From Macrococcoides psychrotolerans (GTDB lineage: Bacteria; Bacillota; Bacilli; Staphylococcales; Staphylococcaceae): a DNA stretch of 64,000 bases. The translations under genes and the position numbers were made by a program. The notes under the pieces were generated by a model. The model saw only the letters and a list, made by a program, of their open reading frames with translations, did no database searches and was not told the DNA's origin. Where the stretch lies: contig NZ_CP124591.1 in the NCBI RefSeq assembly GCF_038095555.1, positions 1,178,001 through 1,242,000 of the forward strand. Direction: 5' to 3'. Below are positions 60,467-64,000 of the stretch, piece by piece; position 1 is the stretch's first letter; every line of letters begins with the position of its first letter.

Positions 60467-61567
60467 TTAATCCATAAAATCTTTTAAGCGTTTACTTCTT
60501 GATGGATGACGTAACTTTCTGAGTGCCTTTGCTTCTATCTGTCTGATACGTTCACGTGTTACTCCAAACACCTTACCAACTTCCTCAAGTGTGCGTGTAC
60601 GACCATCATCTAGTCCAAATCTTAAGCGCAGGACATTTTCTTCTCTGTCCGTCAGGGTATCAAGTACGTCCTCTAACTGTTCTTTCAGAAGTTCATAAGC
60701 TGCATGATCTGCGGGACTTTGTGCATCCTGATCCTCAATGAAATCACCTAGATGGCTGTCATCTTCTTCTCCAATCGGTGTTTCAAGAGAAACTGGTTCC
60801 TGAGCAATCTTCAAGATTTCTCTTACTTTTTCCGCTGGCAGATCCATTTCTTCGCCAATCTCTTCTGGAGAAGGATCACGACCTAAATCTTGCAGTAACT
60901 GACGTTGTACACGAATTAATTTATTGATTGTTTCAACCATATGAACCGGGATTCGAATTGTACGTGCCTGGTCAGCGATTGCACGTGTTATCGCCTGACG
61001 AATCCACCACGTTGCGTAAGTCGAAAATTTAAAGCCTTTTGTAAAGTCAAATTTCTCAACCGCTTTTATAAGACCCATATTTCCTTCCTGAATCAAATCA
61101 AGGAACAGCATACCACGCCCAACATAACGCTTCGCAATACTAACCACAAGACGTAAGTTTGCTTCTGCAAGTCTCGCTTTCGCTTCTTCGTCACCTTGTT
61201 CAATTCGTTTCGCAAGTTCAATTTCTTCTTCTGCACTTAATAAATTTACACGACCAATTTCTTTTAGATACATACGTACAGGGTCATTAATCTTAACACC
61301 TGGTGGTGCTGAAAGATCGTTTAAATTAATCTTGTCGTCCGTATCTTGTGCATCTTTTTCATTAATTAATGTAATATCATTCTCAGCAATTGCTTCAAAG
61401 AATTCATCCATATGATCAGAATCCATTTCGAAGTTCTGCAGTTTATCTGCAATCTCTTCGTGACTGAGATGACCATTTTTCTTACCAGTCTCTATCAACT
61501 GTGCTTTAACCTGGTCAATTGTTAATAATACATCGTCTTTATTTTTTTTCGTTTCTTTTTTGGCCAT
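60467..61567 (-). CDS. sigA: Housekeeping sigma factor SigA (RpoD)
   Basis: Principal sigma factor, 366 residues. Region 1.1/1.2 then DPVRMYLKEIGRVNLLSAEEE, region 2 RYVGRGMLFLDLIQEGNMGLI and YATWWIRQAITRAIADQ (2.3-2.4), region 3, and region 4 LRLRFGLDDGRTRTLEEVG, then VTRERIRQIEAKALRKLRHP. The ATG at 61567 follows a GGGGG site; the in-frame start at 61651 is rejected as it overlaps dnaG. Belongs to the dnaG-sigA operon. Confidence 0.97.
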   Translation of the reverse strand: MAKKETKKNKDDVLLTIDQVKAQLIETGKKNGHLSHEEIADKLQNFEMDSDHMDEFFEAIAENDITLINEKDAQDTDDKINLNDLSAPPGVKINDPVRMYLKEIGRVNLLSAEEEIELAKRIEQGDEEAKARLAEANLRLVVSIAKRYVGRGMLFLDLIQEGNMGLIKAVEKFDFTKGFKFSTYATWWIRQAITRAIADQARTIRIPVHMVETINKLIRVQRQLLQDLGRDPSPEEIGEEMDLPAEKVREILKIAQEPVSLETPIGEEDDSHLGDFIEDQDAQSPADHAAYELLKEQLEDVLDTLTDREENVLRLRFGLDDGRTRTLEEVGKVFGVTRERIRQIEAKALRKLRHPSRSKRLKDFMD

Positions 61568-61589
61568 AATGTTTAACCCCCTGTAGAAT

Positions 61590-63341
61590 CTACTGTTTCT
61601 TTTGTCGTTGTAAATTAATAATTTCACGCATAAGCTGCGCACGCTTTTCATGATTCTCTGTACTTACAGCATCACTAAGTTGTGCCTTTAACGATTGCAG
61701 CTGTTCTATTTCTTTCGGTTCCTGCTGAAAGACATAAAGGTAATCATTGACTTCTTCGATAGAAGGCTCATGATTTACGAGCATAGCATCAATTTTCAGG
61801 CAAGTTTCATGGCATTCATGTGGAACATGTGATGAGAATTTGCTTAGCATAAATGTCTCTTCTATTTTATAGTACCCACTTAATGCTTTATAAATCATCT
61901 CATGAACTTTGACGCTAAAATGCTCTTCTGTAATCTGATCTTCAAATTGCATAAAAAGCATACGATCATTCATAAAATATTTCAGCACAGTACGCTCAGC
62001 TAACAATTGTCGTGACAGTGTCTCACTTTCAAATGTCGGCATACGCGCTTGTATTCTATTATCCTTCTGTACTTTGAATTTTAAGCTGTCAAAGTCTACA
62101 TTAAACAACTCGGTGATTTCATGCAATACTTTTTTCTGTAAATGCTCGGAATTCATTAGTTTAGCATCTTCGATAACGTTATTCAAATGTTTTTCATAGG
62201 CAAGATCATTATTCTTAATTTCATCGAGATAATGGCGCATATAAAAGCTCACATAAGTAAGCTTATTATGATTAAAATAACTTAAAAATTTATCCGTTCC
62301 AAGTTCTGTAATCATCTCATCAGGATCGTATCCTTTTTTCATCGGTACAACAAATACATTCATACCTTCTTGATTTAACTGCTTACCGATTTTAAGAGTG
62401 GCTTCGATACCCGCTCGGTCGCCATCATACATCAATGTAATATTCGATGCCAGTTTCTTCAGCTGTAGGATATGCTCACGGCTAAGTGCCGTACCCATCG
62501 TTGCAATCGCGTTTAATATTCCAGTTTCATTAAGTTTAAGGACGTCCATAAATCCTTCCAGCAAAATAACTTCATCTTGATTACGAATCGGTTTTCTTGC
62601 AACATCAATGTGATAAAGCACATTTCTTTTTTGGAAAATTAAAGTTTCAGGACTGTTTAAATACTTGGGTTCGCTCCCATCAATCGAGCGCGCCGAAAAA
62701 CCGATAACTTTACCGCGGAAGTCCTTGATAGGAAACATGATACGGTTTCTAAACCGGTCAAAGTAGGATATCGTTTCTTCATTACGACTCAGCAGACCTG
62801 CATCATAGGCAAGTGCCTCATCATAGCCTTTATTCTTTAAATAATCACGGGTAAATGTTGACACGTTAGGACTATAACCTATTTTCTCACGTGCAATCTG
62901 TTCATCTGTAAATCCTCTTGAATACAAATACTTAAGTGCCGGCTCAGCTTGTTCAATCGCCTTAAGCACATAGTTATAATAATGTGCCATCGCTTCATGC
63001 ATCGCAATCATCTTGCTCTGCTCATTATCTGCTTGAGGCGTACCGTCGTCAGTCTTAACTTCTATCCCTGCACGCTCACCTAGTATCTTCACCGCTTCTA
63101 TAAAGCTGATGGCTTCAATCTGCTCTATAAACTGAAAAACATTACCACCTTTTTTACAGCCGAAGCAGTGGCAGATCTGTTTTTCTACCGAGACAGAAAA
63201 CGAAGGAGTCTTTTCATCATGAAAGGGACATAAACCGATGTAGTTTCGTCCCCTTTTTTCTAATTTCACATATTGACTGACAACGTCCAATATATCGTTC
63301 TTCTGTTGGATTTCATGTATTAACTCTGGCTCTATATGCAA
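61590..63341 (-). CDS. dnaG: DNA primase
   Basis: Synthesises RNA primers for replication. Zinc-binding domain with CPFHDEKTPSF and CHCFGCKKGG (CHC2 type), the TOPRIM core with EGFMDVLKL (about 260) and MYDGDRAGIEA (about 308), and a C-terminal helicase-binding domain after about 440. The start is TTG at 63341, six bases from AGAGGTG; the annotated-looking ATG at 63377 would overlap yqfL and lacks support. sigA follows 22 bases later. Confidence 0.96.
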   Translation of the reverse strand: MHIEPELIHEIQQKNDILDVVSQYVKLEKRGRNYIGLCPFHDEKTPSFSVSVEKQICHCFGCKKGGNVFQFIEQIEAISFIEAVKILGERAGIEVKTDDGTPQADNEQSKMIAMHEAMAHYYNYVLKAIEQAEPALKYLYSRGFTDEQIAREKIGYSPNVSTFTRDYLKNKGYDEALAYDAGLLSRNEETISYFDRFRNRIMFPIKDFRGKVIGFSARSIDGSEPKYLNSPETLIFQKRNVLYHIDVARKPIRNQDEVILLEGFMDVLKLNETGILNAIATMGTALSREHILQLKKLASNITLMYDGDRAGIEATLKIGKQLNQEGMNVFVVPMKKGYDPDEMITELGTDKFLSYFNHNKLTYVSFYMRHYLDEIKNNDLAYEKHLNNVIEDAKLMNSEHLQKKVLHEITELFNVDFDSLKFKVQKDNRIQARMPTFESETLSRQLLAERTVLKYFMNDRMLFMQFEDQITEEHFSVKVHEMIYKALSGYYKIEETFMLSKFSSHVPHECHETCLKIDAMLVNHEPSIEEVNDYLYVFQQEPKEIEQLQSLKAQLSDAVSTENHEKRAQLMREIINLQRQKKQ

Positions 63342-63354
63342 ATTATGCACCTCT

Positions 63355-64000
63355 TTAACGTTGATTCTCAGTAACAATCTTAATAATTTCGTTCGCTGTT
63401 TCTTCTATCGCTTTATTCGAAACATCAATCACCTTACATCCAATTCTATCGACAATCGAATGGAAATAGTCAAGTTCTTCATGAATACGGTCATCCTTAG
63501 CATAGTTCGCATCATTCTTTAACCCAAGTTGAGCAAGACGTTCCACTCTTATCTTGTTTAGCTTAGCTGGATCAATTTTTAAGGCGATGCACTTGGATGG
63601 ATCTATATCAAACAGCTGCTCAGGTGGATCAACTTCGGGTACAAGCGGCACGTTCATTACCTTATATCGCTTATGCGCTAAGTATTGACTTAGCGGCGTC
63701 TTAGATGTACGAGAGACGCCTACCAGCACGATATCTGCTTTAGCTAAACCACGCACATCTCTTCCGTCATCGTATTTTACGGCAAATTCAATGGCTTCTA
63801 TTTTCTTGAAATAATCTTCATCTAACTTATGTACGATACCTGGTTCATTTAAGGGATGCTCGTCTAAAACATCAACCAGCACTGTCATCAAAGGACCCAT
63901 TATATCGACACTCTTAATAGCAAAAGCCTCAAGCTGCTGCTGCATATACTTTCTGATCGCTGGTTTAACAAGTGTATAGACAACAATCGATTCCTGTTCC
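63355..64000 (-). CDS. yqfL: Pyruvate, phosphate dikinase regulatory protein (YqfL), N-terminally truncated
   Basis: Bifunctional kinase/phosphorylase family (DUF299) that controls PPDK or PEP synthase by ADP-dependent phosphorylation. The visible part has the P-loop GVSRTSKTPLS, a typical EFAVKYDDG block and PEVDPPEQLFDIDP. The coding frame is open to the window edge (reading ...ESIVVYTLVKPAIRKY), so the first 60 or so residues of a roughly 270-residue protein are missing. 13 bases after its stop dnaG begins. Confidence 0.9.
   Translation of the reverse strand, partial: EQESIVVYTLVKPAIRKYMQQQLEAFAIKSVDIMGPLMTVLVDVLDEHPLNEPGIVHKLDEDYFKKIEAIEFAVKYDDGRDVRGLAKADIVLVGVSRTSKTPLSQYLAHKRYKVMNVPLVPEVDPPEQLFDIDPSKCIALKIDPAKLNKIRVERLAQLGLKNDANYAKDDRIHEELDYFHSIVDRIGCKVIDVSNKAIEETANEIIKIVTENQR

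Noticed and set aside
61568..61651. Longer start for sigA
   Set aside because: The extra residues derive from the dnaG 3' end; the MAKKE start has its own ribosome binding site.
1..64000. tRNA, rRNA, CRISPR array or prophage
   Set aside because: No cloverleaf, rRNA core or regularly spaced repeat was seen on reading both strands; this was by eye, so a covariance scan should confirm it.

Overview
This 64-kb window is AT-rich chromosomal DNA from a low-GC Gram-positive bacterium, most likely Staphylococcaceae and closest in flavour to Macrococcus. Staphylococcal hallmarks (sodA next to a PBP3-like transpeptidase, the Zur/Znu cluster, aroK next to comG, sigA-dnaG) are set in a gene order that follows the Bacillus subtilis yqj-yqi-yqh-yqg-yqf region almost gene for gene. 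The genus call is inference from gene content; no alignment was run. No rRNA, tRNA, CRISPR array or prophage was seen.

Layout. 0.1-7.8 kb: proC, rnz, zwf, gnd and a PepT-like peptidase (proline synthesis, tRNA 3' processing, both NADPH-forming pentose phosphate dehydrogenases). 7.9-11.8 kb: a 32-codon membrane peptide, an ArAE-type membrane protein, bacilliredoxin, an orphan leucine dehydrogenase, DUF2627 and a GDPD phosphodiesterase. 11.8-23.3 kb: a Spo0A-like response regulator, recN, argR, tlyA, dxs, ispA, xseBA, nusB, yqhY, accCB and efp. 23.3-28.1 kb: pepP, then an accessory insert (lipoprotein, VanW, YqeG-like phosphatase, TIM-barrel protein, decayed IS3-family element). 28.1-34.0 kb: lipM, an inactive-looking rhodanese, the glycine cleavage operon under a glycine riboswitch (gcvPB frameshifted here), and aroK. 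34.0-37.5 kb: the seven-gene comG operon. 37.7-42.7 kb: yqgY/X/W/V, glucokinase, gluP, formyl-THF ligase, rpmG. 42.8-50 kb: pstSCAB-phoU behind a four-repeat PhoP box, a PBP and sodA. 50.2-64 kb: DUF1189, ispG, yqfW, zur-znuBC, nfo, cshB, ispH, nif3, trmK, cccA, sigA, dnaG and a truncated yqfL.

The genes combine into isoprenoid synthesis (dxs, ispA, ispG, ispH), NADPH supply (zwf, gnd), one-carbon and lipoyl metabolism (gcvT/PA/PB, lipM, 5-FCL), phosphate and zinc homeostasis, DNA uptake (comG) and the core transcription/replication block (sigA, dnaG).

The most interesting item is the gene at 11847-12518. It is recognisably Spo0A, the master sporulation regulator, with an intact phosphorylation site and a well-preserved DNA-recognition helix, at the ancestral spo0A position between recN and yqiK. 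The neighbouring sporulation loci of Bacillus (spoIVB, the spoIIIA operon) are absent. This looks like a master regulator that outlived its regulon. Other points are the gcvPB frameshift, the textbook Pho box, and the accessory block at 24.4-28.0 kb.
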